This document shows, one piece after another, positions 6,582 to 15,741 of a stretch of 64,000 nt of DNA; position 1 is the stretch's first letter, and each line of letters begins with the position of its first letter. The notes below the pieces were generated by a model. That model was not told the DNA's origin, made no database searches, and saw only the letters and a program-made list of their open reading frames with translations. The position numbers and the translations under genes were made by a program. Source of the DNA: Alloacidobacterium dinghuense (GTDB lineage: Bacteria > Acidobacteriota > Terriglobia > Terriglobales > Acidobacteriaceae); NCBI RefSeq assembly GCF_014274465.1, contig NZ_CP060394.1, forward strand, positions 4,464,001 to 4,528,000. The letters are read 5' to 3'.

Positions 6582-7478
6582 ATGTTGCTGTGGCTGTGGA
6601 CACATCTGAGGCGCGCCGCGTGGAATGCATTTCTCCACAACGCCTTTACCACTGCTAAAGCAGCTGCGTATTCGGGTATTTTGAGCATCTTTCCCGCGAT
6701 TCTGACGGGCACTACGCTTCTGGCGCTGAGTCCGGAGACGGAAACGCTGGGTGATATTCGCTCCGCCTTCTACGACATTCTTCCGCCGGACACGATGGGC
6801 CTGGTGCAGAACTATTTCCAGATGAACCATGCGCGGTCGGTTCGCCTGGTGTGGTCGGCAACGGCGATTGCGATTCTCGCCTCGTCGGGTTTCATGCTGT
6901 CGATTATGGAAGGGTTTCGCCGCGCCTATCGGCTGCCGCGCGGCACATGGAACTTCTGGCGCGAACGCGTGGTGGCCTTCGGTCTGATTCCGATCACGCT
7001 GGTGCCGATGTTCTTTGCGACGCTGCTGATCGTTTTCGGACACCAGATTGAGCGCTGGATGATTGACAACGCCGACCATGCGCTGCGTCTTTACGTCATC
7101 TTTTTCTGGCGGCTCGTGCGATGGATTATTGCCATGCTGACGAGCGTGGCTGTGCTGGCGGTGATCTACCACTTCGGCACGCCGAAGACGCAGGACTGGC
7201 GGCGCGTGGTGCCGGGCGCCCTGCTCGCGACAGGAACGTGGTTCCTGATCACGATTGGGTATGGGTTGTACGTTACGCGCTTTGCCGACTATTCGGTGGT
7301 GTACGGATCGCTGGGCGCGGCTGTGGCTACGCTGGTGTGGCTCTACATGGTCTCGATCAGCATTCTCGTCGGCGCTGAATTCAACGCGCAGATTTTTCCG
7401 CTTCAAGTTTCTCATCCTGCTGCGCATGCGGAGGAGGAAGAAGATGTACTTGAGCACGGGAAAAGACAGACCGCCTAG
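6582..7478 (+). CDS. YihY/virulence factor BrkB family membrane protein
   Basis: A 298-residue inner-membrane protein with about six hydrophobic segments. Family hallmarks include the N-terminal AWNAFLHNAFTTAKAAAYSGILS (the helix that enters the membrane), the DILPPDT loop, and the C-terminal VYGSLGAAVATLVWLYMVS with LVGAEFNAQ. The family was once called ribonuclease BN but is now regarded as a transporter or envelope protein of unknown substrate. The last residues are acidic and cytoplasmic. It ends 60 bases before pyk, in the same orientation; co-transcription is possible but not evident. Confidence 0.9.
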   Translation: MLLWLWTHLRRAAWNAFLHNAFTTAKAAAYSGILSIFPAILTGTTLLALSPETETLGDIRSAFYDILPPDTMGLVQNYFQMNHARSVRLVWSATAIAILASSGFMLSIMEGFRRAYRLPRGTWNFWRERVVAFGLIPITLVPMFFATLLIVFGHQIERWMIDNADHALRLYVIFFWRLVRWIIAMLTSVAVLAVIYHFGTPKTQDWRRVVPGALLATGTWFLITIGYGLYVTRFADYSVVYGSLGAAVATLVWLYMVSISILVGAEFNAQIFPLQVSHPAAHAEEEEDVLEHGKRQTA

Positions 7479-7540
7479 CCGTCTAACCTTTATACGGGCG
7501 AGTTAAAATAAGCTCGACCACTCAAATATCTGGGGGATGG

Positions 7541-9070
7541 ATGAACTTTACGGCTGCCGGCATCGGCAATAACCGCCGCGCCAAGATTGTGGGCACACTG
7601 GGGCCTGCGTCTAGCAATGAAACGACTTTTCGCGAACTGGTACGTGCCGGTCTCGATGTGGCAAGACTGAACTTTTCCCATGGAACCCAGCCGGAGAAAC
7701 TGAAGCTGATTGAAATGGTTCGCCGCGTGGCCGAGGAGGAAGGCAAGCCGATCTGTATTCTGGGCGACCTGCAAGGACCGAAAATCCGCACGGGCCGCCT
7801 GAAGAATCGTATTCCTGTCCAGCTTAAAACAGGGCAGAAACTCACCATTACACCTCGCGACATTCCTGGAACCGCCACCACGATCAGCACTACATTTCCA
7901 ACCCTGGCAGAAAATCTGGAGCCGGGAGCACGCATTCTGCTTTCCGACGGTCTGATCGAACTGCGTGTGCTCGATATTCCCGGCGAGGACGTGGAGTGCG
8001 AGGTCATCAACGGCGGAACGCTTGGCGAGCATAAGGGAATCAATCTTCCGGGGCTCGCGGTGCGTGTGCCTTCGCTTACAGAAAAGGACGAGAACGATCT
8101 TGAATTCGCAATCAAGAATGGCGTGGATGCGATTGCCGTCTCGTTCATTCGCACAGCGGATGATGTGAGTGTGGTGAAGCAGCGGATTGCGGCTCTGGGA
8201 GCGGACACCTGGGTGGTGGCCAAGCTCGAAAAACCACAGGCTATTGATAATCTCGAAAGCATTCTGGACGTGACCGATGGCGTGATGGTGGCGCGCGGCG
8301 ACCTGGGCGTAGAAATGCCGCCAGAGAAGGTTCCTGCGATCCAGAAGCATGTGATTCGGCGCGCCGCGGCGCACCGCAAGCCGGTGATTACCGCGACGCA
8401 GATGCTTGAGTCGATGATCGAGAATCCGCGCCCTACGCGCGCGGAAGCGAGCGACGTGGCCAACGCTGTCTACGACGGCACCGATGCAGTGATGCTTTCG
8501 GCAGAGAGCGCGGCGGGCAAGTATCCGATTGAGGCGGTCAAGATGATGGCCAAGATCGTCCTTGAGACGGAATCGCACAAACCCGAGGTTCCGGTACATA
8601 ACACCCAGCCGAGCCATATACGCCTTTCGATCGCGGAAACGATTTGCGAATCGATGGCGCACGCTGCCGAAGACCTTGATCTTGCCGCTATCGCCGTCTT
8701 TACGGAGACGGGGACGACGGCGCGGCAACTGTCGAAGTATCACCCCACTCCGCCGATCTACGCTTTGTCGAGCGTCGAGCCGGTGATCCATCGCATGAAC
8801 CTGCTGTGGGGTGTGCATCCTGTCCGATGCGAGAAGGCACATACAGCCGAGCAGATGGTCGATATGGCGGAGCAGTTGCTCGAAGAAGGTGGGTATGTTC
8901 GACCGCAGGATATTCTCGGCATTGTAGCGGGAACCCGCACAAAGAGTGGCTCGACGAACTTTCTGCGTCTCCATGTTCTCGGCGACCGCCTGACGGCGCC
9001 TGCGGCGAAGAAGCTGGGCAATTCGCAGACGAAGAAAGCTGCTGCGAAAGGCAAGACTAAGAAGCGCTGA
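7541..9070 (+). CDS. pyk: Pyruvate kinase
   Basis: Final ATP-yielding step of glycolysis, phosphoenolpyruvate plus ADP to pyruvate. The 509-residue product has the substrate/K+ segment ARLNFSHG, the catalytic-domain motif AKLEKPQAIDNLESIL and the Mg2+ site DGVMVARGDLGVE, then ITATQMLESM and DAVMLSAESAAGKYP, and a C-terminal regulatory domain. The tail ends in a lysine-rich stretch (KKAAAKGKTKKR) slightly beyond the usual 470-480 residues. GGGGG precedes the ATG closely. A hairpin terminator follows the gene. Confidence 0.97.
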   Translation: MNFTAAGIGNNRRAKIVGTLGPASSNETTFRELVRAGLDVARLNFSHGTQPEKLKLIEMVRRVAEEEGKPICILGDLQGPKIRTGRLKNRIPVQLKTGQKLTITPRDIPGTATTISTTFPTLAENLEPGARILLSDGLIELRVLDIPGEDVECEVINGGTLGEHKGINLPGLAVRVPSLTEKDENDLEFAIKNGVDAIAVSFIRTADDVSVVKQRIAALGADTWVVAKLEKPQAIDNLESILDVTDGVMVARGDLGVEMPPEKVPAIQKHVIRRAAAHRKPVITATQMLESMIENPRPTRAEASDVANAVYDGTDAVMLSAESAAGKYPIEAVKMMAKIVLETESHKPEVPVHNTQPSHIRLSIAETICESMAHAAEDLDLAAIAVFTETGTTARQLSKYHPTPPIYALSSVEPVIHRMNLLWGVHPVRCEKAHTAEQMVDMAEQLLEEGGYVRPQDILGIVAGTRTKSGSTNFLRLHVLGDRLTAPAAKKLGNSQTKKAAAKGKTKKR

Positions 9071-9083
9071 GTTGCGCCCGCTT

Positions 9084-9126
9084 GGAATGTGGCGGTCCGA
9101 TTTATTTCGGGCCGCCATTCTCTTTT
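9084..9126 (+). terminator. Intrinsic terminator after pyk
   Basis: GAATGTGGCGGTCCGA pairs with TCGGGCCGCCATTC around a short AT-rich loop, then TCTTTTT. It separates pyk from mutL, so mutL should have its own promoter in the 50 bases that follow. Confidence 0.75.
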
Positions 9127-9180
9127 TGCACACAAGGTATGTATTTCGCACGCGGGTCAACCTGCTAAGGTGATTTTCAG

Positions 9181-11133
9181 ATGGGACGCATCCGCATTCT
9201 TTCCGACCAGGTAGCCAACCAGATCGCCGCCGGCGAGGTGGTGGACCGTCCTGCGTCGGTGGTGAAGGAACTGCTCGAAAACGCTCTCGACGCGGGCGCG
9301 ACACGCATTCGCGTTGAGGTGGAAGGCGGCGGACGCAAGCTGATTCGGATTACCGATAACGGCCACGGCATGATGCGCGATGATGCGCTGTTGGCCTTCG
9401 AGCGGCATGCCACGTCGAAGATCCGATCGAGTGATGACCTGCTTTCGATTGCAACGCTTGGTTTTCGCGGCGAGGCTTTGCCGTCGATTGCTTCGATTGC
9501 GCGGCTGGAGATGGAGACGCGAGCAGAGGATGAGGCATCAGGCACGCGCATTGAAATTGTTGGCGGCAAGGTGATGCGCGTGGATGATGCGGGCGTGCCC
9601 TCGGGAACGACTTTCACGATTCGCGACCTGTTCTTCAATACGCCTGCAAGGCGCAAGTTCCTGAAGGCAGAAACAACGGAGCTGTCCCATGTAACTGCGT
9701 TAGTTACACATTATGCGCTTGCGCATCCGGACAAGCATTTTGAGCTGCATTCGGCGACGCACGCGCTTCTGGTTGCGCCTCCCGTGAGAAAGGCAGAGGA
9801 GCGGATCTTTCAGATTTTCGGCCATGAGACGCTGGACCAGTTGCTTTCGATGGCAGCGGAGCGTCCGTTCGATCGCGCCGGATTGCCGGAGCCTCCGCCG
9901 TGGAGGCGGGATGAAGATTATGCGGCGCCGGAGCCTGGTTTTCTGCGTATCAAGGGCTTCATTTCGAAGCCCGAGTTGCAGAAGCTCAATCGGAATTCGA
10001 TCTACATCTTTGTGAACCGCAGGCTGATTCGTGACCGCCTGATTCTTCATGCGGTGAGTGAGGCCTATCGCAATATCCTTCCGCCGACATCGTTTCCCGT
10101 CATCCTCATGTTCATGGAAATGCCGCCGCACGAGGTGGACGTGAATGTGCATCCGGCCAAGACCGAGGTTCGTTTTCGCCAGCAATCCTTGGTGCATGAT
10201 TTTGTCCGTGACAGCATTCGCAACACGCTGATCTCGACACGGCCCGCGGCAGGATTTCTTGCCGCGCTCACGACGAATCCGCATGCAACGCCGTCACTCT
10301 TGCCATCGGTATCGCCGATGCCAGGCGAGCCGGAATCGACGCCGCCGGCGTTGATGCCCGATTCTGAGCCTCCGCTGAACACAGAAGAGGTGGCTGAGTT
10401 TACCCTTACGCCTCCGGCACTTCCTCCGGTTGAAGTGAGATTGCCTTTTGCCGATGCGTTGATGGCGGAAGCCAACGGAACTGGACCAACACCGCAACAT
10501 GCGTGCGAGGCGGACATACCGGTTCAAGGCGAGCAGGCTGCGAGTCTAACTTCGCTGTCGTCGCTCAAGCCTTTGGGGCAATTGCGCGAGTCATTCATTC
10601 TGGCGGTGAACGATGAGGGATTGTGGATCATCGATCAGCACGTTGCGCACGAGCGAGTACTGTTTGAAAAGCTTTTGCGCGAGCGCGATGTGGAGCGGGT
10701 GCAGCACCAGCGCCTGCTGATGCCGTTGCTTGTGGAGCTGCTGCCGCACCAGATGGTCCTGTTTTCACGTATTAACGCAGAGTTGGAGCGCAATGGTTTT
10801 GAGGTAGAGCCCTTTGGGCCGCGAACGATTGCGGTGAAGGCCGCGCCGGTTGGTCTTGAAGGCAAAGAGCTGGAGCGAACGCTGATGGAAGTGCTGGAGC
10901 ACTCCGAGCGGGAGGATCAGGCACAGAATCTTGAAACCCTGCGGACTCGCATCGCCGCTTCGATTGCCTGCCATTCTGCAATCAAGATCAACTTTCCGCT
11001 CGATCCGGTCCGCATGGAGTGGCTGCTGGCGGAGCTGGCAAAAACCGACCATCCCACGAGCTGCCCACACGGGCGTCCTATCGTATTGCGGTATTCTTGG
11101 AAAGACATCCAGCGGGCGTTTCAGCGAATTTGA
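9181..11133 (+). CDS. mutL: DNA mismatch repair protein MutL
   Basis: Couples mismatch recognition by MutS to strand removal. The 650-residue protein has the GHKL ATPase motifs (ELLENALDAGAT, DNGHGM, GFRGEALPSIAS) in the first 110 residues, a Pro/Ala-rich linker near residues 360-450, and a C-terminal dimer and nuclease domain. The endonuclease motif DQHAxxExxxxE is present as DQHVAHERVLFE starting at D485, with Ala to Val at its fourth position; ACHSAIK and CPHGRP (about residue 628) complete the metal site. So this MutL is probably an active nickase, as expected in bacteria without MutH. No mutS lies in the window. Confidence 0.96.
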   Translation: MGRIRILSDQVANQIAAGEVVDRPASVVKELLENALDAGATRIRVEVEGGGRKLIRITDNGHGMMRDDALLAFERHATSKIRSSDDLLSIATLGFRGEALPSIASIARLEMETRAEDEASGTRIEIVGGKVMRVDDAGVPSGTTFTIRDLFFNTPARRKFLKAETTELSHVTALVTHYALAHPDKHFELHSATHALLVAPPVRKAEERIFQIFGHETLDQLLSMAAERPFDRAGLPEPPPWRRDEDYAAPEPGFLRIKGFISKPELQKLNRNSIYIFVNRRLIRDRLILHAVSEAYRNILPPTSFPVILMFMEMPPHEVDVNVHPAKTEVRFRQQSLVHDFVRDSIRNTLISTRPAAGFLAALTTNPHATPSLLPSVSPMPGEPESTPPALMPDSEPPLNTEEVAEFTLTPPALPPVEVRLPFADALMAEANGTGPTPQHACEADIPVQGEQAASLTSLSSLKPLGQLRESFILAVNDEGLWIIDQHVAHERVLFEKLLRERDVERVQHQRLLMPLLVELLPHQMVLFSRINAELERNGFEVEPFGPRTIAVKAAPVGLEGKELERTLMEVLEHSEREDQAQNLETLRTRIAASIACHSAIKINFPLDPVRMEWLLAELAKTDHPTSCPHGRPIVLRYSWKDIQRAFQRI

Positions 11134-11160
11134 ACCGCCGCCCGCAAGAAGAAGGATTCT

Positions 11161-13233
11161 TTGACAACAGAGCAACTCCAGGCAGCGCGCGCCGAAAAAT
11201 GGCGGCAGCAGGCAAATCCTCTCCTCACCAGTGAGGACGCAGAAGCGTGGATCGAGTCCACTGCCGTGAGCCTGTTTCTGCCTCGAAAGACACAATTGCA
11301 GGCGCCCGCACCTTCCTTTGTTGAAGCCGTGCTCGGTGAAACGAATGGCACTCCGGCGCCGACTGCGATACAGAATGCATTTGAAATGGCCACGCGGCTG
11401 TTTGCGGCAGATAAGGCTACGCCGCTCAATTTGCTGGGCGGAGTCTCCGAGCAGCCGGATTTTCTCGTCTCGCCTGAAACCTTGCCCTATGTTTTTGCGT
11501 TACGTGGAGACCGCGACTGGAAGCGTGGCCCGCGCGAGAAGTCTTCTCCGCTGGTGGTTGAATCATGGAAATTGCTCAAGCGCGAAGGAGCGCTCACCGT
11601 GCCAGAGATGCAGGAGCTTCTGGGGCGTGAACTGACGGAAGCCGCTGTGCTTCGCGCACTGTGCGAACTGTGGACGGCGTTGCGGGTGCTGCCGGTTTAT
11701 ACGCCTGGCGAGGCCACCACGTGGGAACTTTTCGAGTCCAGCCATCAGAAGGCGATGCAGGTGGGCGGCGGTATGGCACAGGCCACGGCTCTTTCCGCGC
11801 TGATCTCGCTCTATCTCGACTCGACGATTGCTGCCACTACGGAGGAGATCGAAACATTCCTGTCGCCCCTTGCGCCGCGCTCCCGCATCGGCGAGGTAGT
11901 GCGAGGACTGGCCGCTACGCGCCAGCTATTCACGATCTCTCTCGGCACACAGAGTCTGCTGCACATTGCCGGTGGCTTGCCCGAATTCCCGGTGATTGAG
12001 GCTCCAGCAGAAACTTCCGCAAACGAAACGCTGCCAGAACTGGGTCCGTCAGCGGCGCACGAGCGCCGGCCTTTTGTGCCGCGCAGCACGCCGGGTGGTG
12101 GTCCGCGCCGTGAGCGTCCTCCCTTTAGAGAACGCCCGGCGGCACGCGAAGGAGGCGAGACCTCCGGTAGAGATCGTCCCCGCAGAGAATGGAAGCCGCG
12201 CCCAGATCAACGCTCCTTTGGAACGGGTGAATCTCGTCCACGTCGTGCCGGCGGCGACGAGGGTTTCAAGAAACCCGTCCGTCCACGCACGGGAGAACAA
12301 TCTTCGGGAGCGCCGGAGCGCAGAGAATGGAAGCCACGTCCGCAGCAAGGAGAATTTCGCCCGCGCCGCGAAGGAACGGGCCAGGGCGGATTCAAGAAGC
12401 CGTATCGGAGCCAATCTGGAAGCTCAGGATCGGGAGAAAAATTTCCGCGCCGCGAAGGTGAACAGCCGCGCGAATTCCGTCCACGCCGCACGGAGGGCAG
12501 TGAAGGTTCCGGCAGACCATACCGTGAGCGCACCGCTGGCGATAGACGGCCAGCAGGCAAATTCTCCCCACGCTCGGGCGGCCCGCAGCAACCTCCGCGC
12601 AAAGAGTGGAAACCGCGCCGTGAAGGCGCAGGTGAGGGGCGAATCGAATTCCGCCCTCGCCGTACTGAGGGGAGTGAAGGCTCCAGACCATACCGCGAGC
12701 GCGCCGCTGGCGATAAGCGTTCAGCAGGCAAATTCTTCCCGCGCACGGGAGGTCCGCAAAGACCGCCGCGTAAAGAGTGGAAACCGCGCCGTGAAGGCAG
12801 CGCGGGCGAGGGGCGCAGCGAATTCCGCCCCCGCCGCACAGGCGAACCAACCGAGCGGCGTGAATTCAAACCGCGTTCGTCTGCAGGCGGAGGCTTTCGC
12901 CCTCGCCGCGAAGAAGGTGGCGCTGATCGCCGGTCCAAGCCCACAGGAGAAAGGCGTTTTGGCGCCAAGCGCTCTTCTGAAAACAGAGAAGGCCGCGCAG
13001 GCTTCGACCGCAAGAAGCCGCCGCAGCGAGAGCGACGTGCTGAAGGCGGAGACGCCGAGCGTCCGAGAAAATCTTTTTCTAAGCCAGATTTTAAGGGCGG
13101 CAAAAGCTTCGGAGGACCGAAGAGCGGGGGCAGAAAGCCTTCGTTTGGAGCGAAGCGCCCGAGTCGTCCGGGCGGGAAGCCATCTTTTGGAAAGCGCCCA
13201 AATAACAGGAAAGGGAAAAAATCCGGCGAATGA
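11161..13233 (+). CDS. Protein with helical N-terminal domain and long Arg/Gly-rich repeat tail
   Basis: A 690-residue product in two parts. Residues 1-280 look globular and helical; GALTVPEMQELLG and the following ALCELWTALRVLP vaguely recall winged-helix segments of AlkZ-type DNA glycosylases, but this is weak. From about residue 300 on, the chain is low-complexity and very basic, built on REWKPRR, EFRPRR and KFFPR units, including two tandem 58-residue repeats. Such tails bind nucleic acid or phase-separate. The TTG start at 11161 has AAGGA five bases before it. It lies 27 bases after mutL and overlaps cmk by four bases, so a mutL-this-cmk operon is likely. Function unknown; DNA or RNA binding is an inference. 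Confidence 0.8.
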   Translation: MTTEQLQAARAEKWRQQANPLLTSEDAEAWIESTAVSLFLPRKTQLQAPAPSFVEAVLGETNGTPAPTAIQNAFEMATRLFAADKATPLNLLGGVSEQPDFLVSPETLPYVFALRGDRDWKRGPREKSSPLVVESWKLLKREGALTVPEMQELLGRELTEAAVLRALCELWTALRVLPVYTPGEATTWELFESSHQKAMQVGGGMAQATALSALISLYLDSTIAATTEEIETFLSPLAPRSRIGEVVRGLAATRQLFTISLGTQSLLHIAGGLPEFPVIEAPAETSANETLPELGPSAAHERRPFVPRSTPGGGPRRERPPFRERPAAREGGETSGRDRPRREWKPRPDQRSFGTGESRPRRAGGDEGFKKPVRPRTGEQSSGAPERREWKPRPQQGEFRPRREGTGQGGFKKPYRSQSGSSGSGEKFPRREGEQPREFRPRRTEGSEGSGRPYRERTAGDRRPAGKFSPRSGGPQQPPRKEWKPRREGAGEGRIEFRPRRTEGSEGSRPYRERAAGDKRSAGKFFPRTGGPQRPPRKEWKPRREGSAGEGRSEFRPRRTGEPTERREFKPRSSAGGGFRPRREEGGADRRSKPTGERRFGAKRSSENREGRAGFDRKKPPQRERRAEGGDAERPRKSFSKPDFKGGKSFGGPKSGGRKPSFGAKRPSRPGGKPSFGKRPNNRKGKKSGE
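12475..12822 (+). repeat. Two tandem 174-bp coding repeats
   Basis: In-frame copies start at 12475 and 12649, each encoding FRPRRTEGSEGS...PYRER..GD+R.AGKF.PR.GGPQ.PPRKEWKPRREG; a third, partial copy starts at 12823. The exact 174-base (58-codon) period and high identity suggest recent duplication within the tail of the surrounding gene, and a site prone to length change. Confidence 0.85.
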
Positions 13234-13910
13234 TTGGTCGTCGATTGATTGTGGCCATTGACGGACCCGCTGGCGCAGGCAAGAGCACAGTAGCAGGAAA
13301 GCTGGCCGCGGATTTTGGTCTATTGAACCTTGAGACGGGAGCGATGTACCGCGCCTTTGCGCTCAAAGCCATCGAGAATGGCGTTCCTTCCGACGACGCT
13401 GCGGCGCTTGAAAAGCTTGCTGCCGAGACATCGATCGGACTGGAAGCAACGCCTGCGGGGAATCGCGTGCTGCTGGATGGAAGCGATGTGACCGCACGCG
13501 TGCGTGATGCTGCCGTGACGCAGGCTGCATCGCAGGTCAGCGTACATCCTGCCATTCGCAGCTGGATGGTCGACCTTCAGCGCAAGCTGGGAGAAAAAGG
13601 CGGCGTTGTAATGGAGGGCCGGGACATCGGGACGGTGGTGTTTCCCGATGCCGATATCAAGATTTTTCTCGATGCTTCACCGGAGGCGAGAGGCGAGAGG
13701 CGCTTCGAGCAATCGGGCAAGGTGACGACCCAGGAATCGATTCTCAAAGAGATTCGGGAGCGCGATCAGCGGGACAGGAACCGGGCGCAGTCTCCATTGA
13801 GGCCCGCGCCCGACGCTGTGGTGATTGATTCGACTGACCTGACGCTTGAAGAGGTGGTCAACAAGGTTCAGGACCTCATTACTGCTCGGTTGGTGCTGCA
13901 GGCGCAGTAG
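13230..13910 (+). CDS. cmk: Cytidylate kinase
   Basis: Phosphorylates CMP and dCMP for nucleotide synthesis. The 226-residue protein begins with the P-loop region AIDGPAGAGKST, followed by ETGAMYRAFALKA (CMP site), VVMEGRDIGTVVFPDA and the LID region RRFEQSGK with RDQRDRNR. Its ATG overlaps the stop of the previous gene (ATGA), indicating coupling. The 3' end runs 32 bases into the convergent gene on the other strand. Length and motifs are ordinary for type-1 bacterial Cmk. Confidence 0.96.
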   Translation: MIGRRLIVAIDGPAGAGKSTVAGKLAADFGLLNLETGAMYRAFALKAIENGVPSDDAAALEKLAAETSIGLEATPAGNRVLLDGSDVTARVRDAAVTQAASQVSVHPAIRSWMVDLQRKLGEKGGVVMEGRDIGTVVFPDADIKIFLDASPEARGERRFEQSGKVTTQESILKEIRERDQRDRNRAQSPLRPAPDAVVIDSTDLTLEEVVNKVQDLITARLVLQAQ

Positions 13911-15423
13911 GCTCTTTCGGAGCGCGTAGATGTTTTGCGCCTGCGGGAGGTGTCGGTGGTGGTGGTGGAACTGGCGCCGACGGACTGCCTCTGCGCAATT
14001 GCAGATCGCCGTGGCCGGTTGAGAGTTCGAGGTGTGGGCCGCCGGTTCCGATTTGCCCCTGAGCTGACTTTCGGTCGTCGGAATTGGTCATCGTCAGGGG
14101 GAAGTCTGTGTGCAGGTCTCCATCGGCATTGGACGCTGTTACGGCAAAGCTCGCGTTCTCCGGTACGGTCACCGTAATGTTTCCGGTCCGGTTGCTGACC
14201 TGCAGATTGCCGAGCGGCATGGCAGCCGTGATGTTCACATCGCCATTGTTGTTTTCGATGTGAGCGTCGCCGCTGAGTTGCGACAGATCGATATCCTTGG
14301 AGCGGGTGACGATACGCACAGGGCCCACGGCTTGGCTTACATTCAGGTCGCTCGAATCCATGGTCATGTCGCCTTGCAATCTCTGAATTGCGATGTCGGA
14401 GCGGCTGGAATGAAAGTGCACGGTCGAGCCGATCTGTTCGAGATGCGTGTCGCCGAAGAATTCGCCATCGAGGGTGACATTGCCCTTTATGTCGGACAAG
14501 GTAACATCGCCGGAGTGGCCGTCGACCGTCACATCTCCCGCGATCTGGTGTGCTGAGAGATCACCGTGATCCATGCGCGCGTGAACGGTGCCGCCCATGT
14601 TATCGAATTTCACGTCGCCGTGACTGGCAGATACATCAGAGCCGGTCTTGAGGCCCTCGATGGTGACATCGCCACGTCCGGCGTTAACGACGGTGCTCGC
14701 GGTTGGCGGCAACTCGACGGTGAGATCGACGCGTGAGTTGTTTCTGCCTTCAATGCTCAAGACAACGTTTGAACCGGAGTTGATCACCTTCGGCGTTACT
14801 GCTTCGAAGGTCTTGCGGGCATCATTGTCAGAGGACGTGTGAACGACCTGGTGGGCCTTCAGGTGCATCCTGTCGTCGGAGGAAGCAGTAATGGTCACGT
14901 CGCCGCGCGGGTTCTGGATCTGCACGGATGCGTTTGGAGAGATGGCTTCGTCCTGCTGCACGTCGTTGTCGTGCTCTTCTCCCATCAGCGACCAGAAGTC
15001 ATCACGATTGTCAGAGAATTGGTCGCTCAGCGGCCCCCAGACGTGAGCAGCGTGCGTGCCCCATCCGCCGATGATGAGCAGAATGATGAGGAAGCCAAAG
15101 CCCCCCATCGACCTGCGGCCTGCATACGGGTTGTTGCGGTCGATGAAATATTCGAGGAGCAGAATGAGCCCGATGCCAATGAGAAGCATCGGCCACCATT
15201 GCGCATACCACGACCAGAAACGCGCGGCGTTTAGCCGGCCTGTCTCCATGAGCAGAGCGAGAATGCCGACGGCCAGCAGGATGACGGGCCCGGCAATGGA
15301 GGGCCGATGATAGTAGCGCCAATAGTAGCGGCGTGCGCGCATCGCGTCTTTTTGCGCGCGCTGCCAATCCTTCCATTGCTGACGGCTGTCGCGTGGGCTG
15401 TAGGGAGGAGGTGCTGCGGCCAT
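13879..15423 (-). CDS. DUF4097-type beta-repeat membrane protein, last gene of ECF operon
   Basis: A 514-residue protein with an N-terminal basic cytoplasmic part (QQWKDWQRAQKDAMRARRYYWRYY), three hydrophobic segments around residues 43-60, 75-90 and 105-125 like LiaI/LiaF proteins, then a long exported domain of repeated strands with GDVTI, GDVKF, GDLSA, GDVTL and GDVNI turns, typical of DUF4097 putative adhesin beta-helices. The C-terminus is Pro-rich. It is the last of five tightly packed genes led by an ECF sigma factor and anti-sigma factor, so an envelope-stress or surface role is inferred. It converges with and overlaps cmk by 32 bases. Confidence 0.85.
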   Translation of the reverse strand: MAAAPPPYSPRDSRQQWKDWQRAQKDAMRARRYYWRYYHRPSIAGPVILLAVGILALLMETGRLNAARFWSWYAQWWPMLLIGIGLILLLEYFIDRNNPYAGRRSMGGFGFLIILLIIGGWGTHAAHVWGPLSDQFSDNRDDFWSLMGEEHDNDVQQDEAISPNASVQIQNPRGDVTITASSDDRMHLKAHQVVHTSSDNDARKTFEAVTPKVINSGSNVVLSIEGRNNSRVDLTVELPPTASTVVNAGRGDVTIEGLKTGSDVSASHGDVKFDNMGGTVHARMDHGDLSAHQIAGDVTVDGHSGDVTLSDIKGNVTLDGEFFGDTHLEQIGSTVHFHSSRSDIAIQRLQGDMTMDSSDLNVSQAVGPVRIVTRSKDIDLSQLSGDAHIENNNGDVNITAAMPLGNLQVSNRTGNITVTVPENASFAVTASNADGDLHTDFPLTMTNSDDRKSAQGQIGTGGPHLELSTGHGDLQLRRGSPSAPVPPPPPTPPAGAKHLRAPKEPTAPAAPTEQ

Positions 15424-15426
15424 GGC

Positions 15427-15741
15427 TTACCTCCTGTCCCCGGAGTCGTTGGTCGGCGTAATGCCGGTGTCGGTTGGAACGAGTGCCGTTGATCCTGTCG
15501 CGGGCGCTGGTGTTGGGCCGGCAGCCGGTGGATAACCGGCGTATCCCGGCTGATATTGAGGCGGCTCGGCAGTTGCCAGAGCGGCGCGCTGAGCGAGCTT
15601 TATTACACCCAAGACGATCAGATACAAAGGCCAGCTGCGTCCGAAATTGAGGACGCCCCACTGGTCCATCAGTGCGCATATGCCGAAAGTGAGCAACATG
15701 GCTGGACCGGTAATGCGCTGGAGAAAAATGTACTGATTCAT
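15427..15741 (-). CDS. Small LiaI-like membrane protein
   Basis: A 104-residue protein with two transmembrane segments (ITGPAMLLTFGICALM and WPLYLIVLGVIKLA) separated by a short WGVLNFGRS turn, the pattern of LiaI/LiaF-type (DUF5668) two-helix domains, followed by a Pro/Ala/Thr-rich tail. The same two-helix pattern appears in both flanking genes of the operon. It starts four bases inside the upstream gene and ends three bases before the DUF4097 gene. Probably an inner-membrane component of an envelope stress response. Confidence 0.8.
   Translation of the reverse strand: MNQYIFLQRITGPAMLLTFGICALMDQWGVLNFGRSWPLYLIVLGVIKLAQRAALATAEPPQYQPGYAGYPPAAGPTPAPATGSTALVPTDTGITPTNDSGDRR

Noticed and set aside
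6072-7457. 461-codon open frame on the minus strand
   Set aside because: It is antisense to the thioredoxin-like and YihY-type genes, has Arg/His-rich low-quality translation and no family features; it is a by-product of high GC.
7490-9304. 604-codon open frame on the minus strand
   Set aside because: Fully antisense to pyruvate kinase and the start of mutL; the translation is Arg/His-rich and matches no family.
11996-13261. 421-codon open frame overlapping the Arg/Gly-rich gene, plus a minus-strand frame at 12207-13103
   Set aside because: Both exist because the repeated, GC-rich tail codes without stops in several frames. Only the frame starting at 11161 has a ribosome-binding site, a plausible globular domain and the family-like context.
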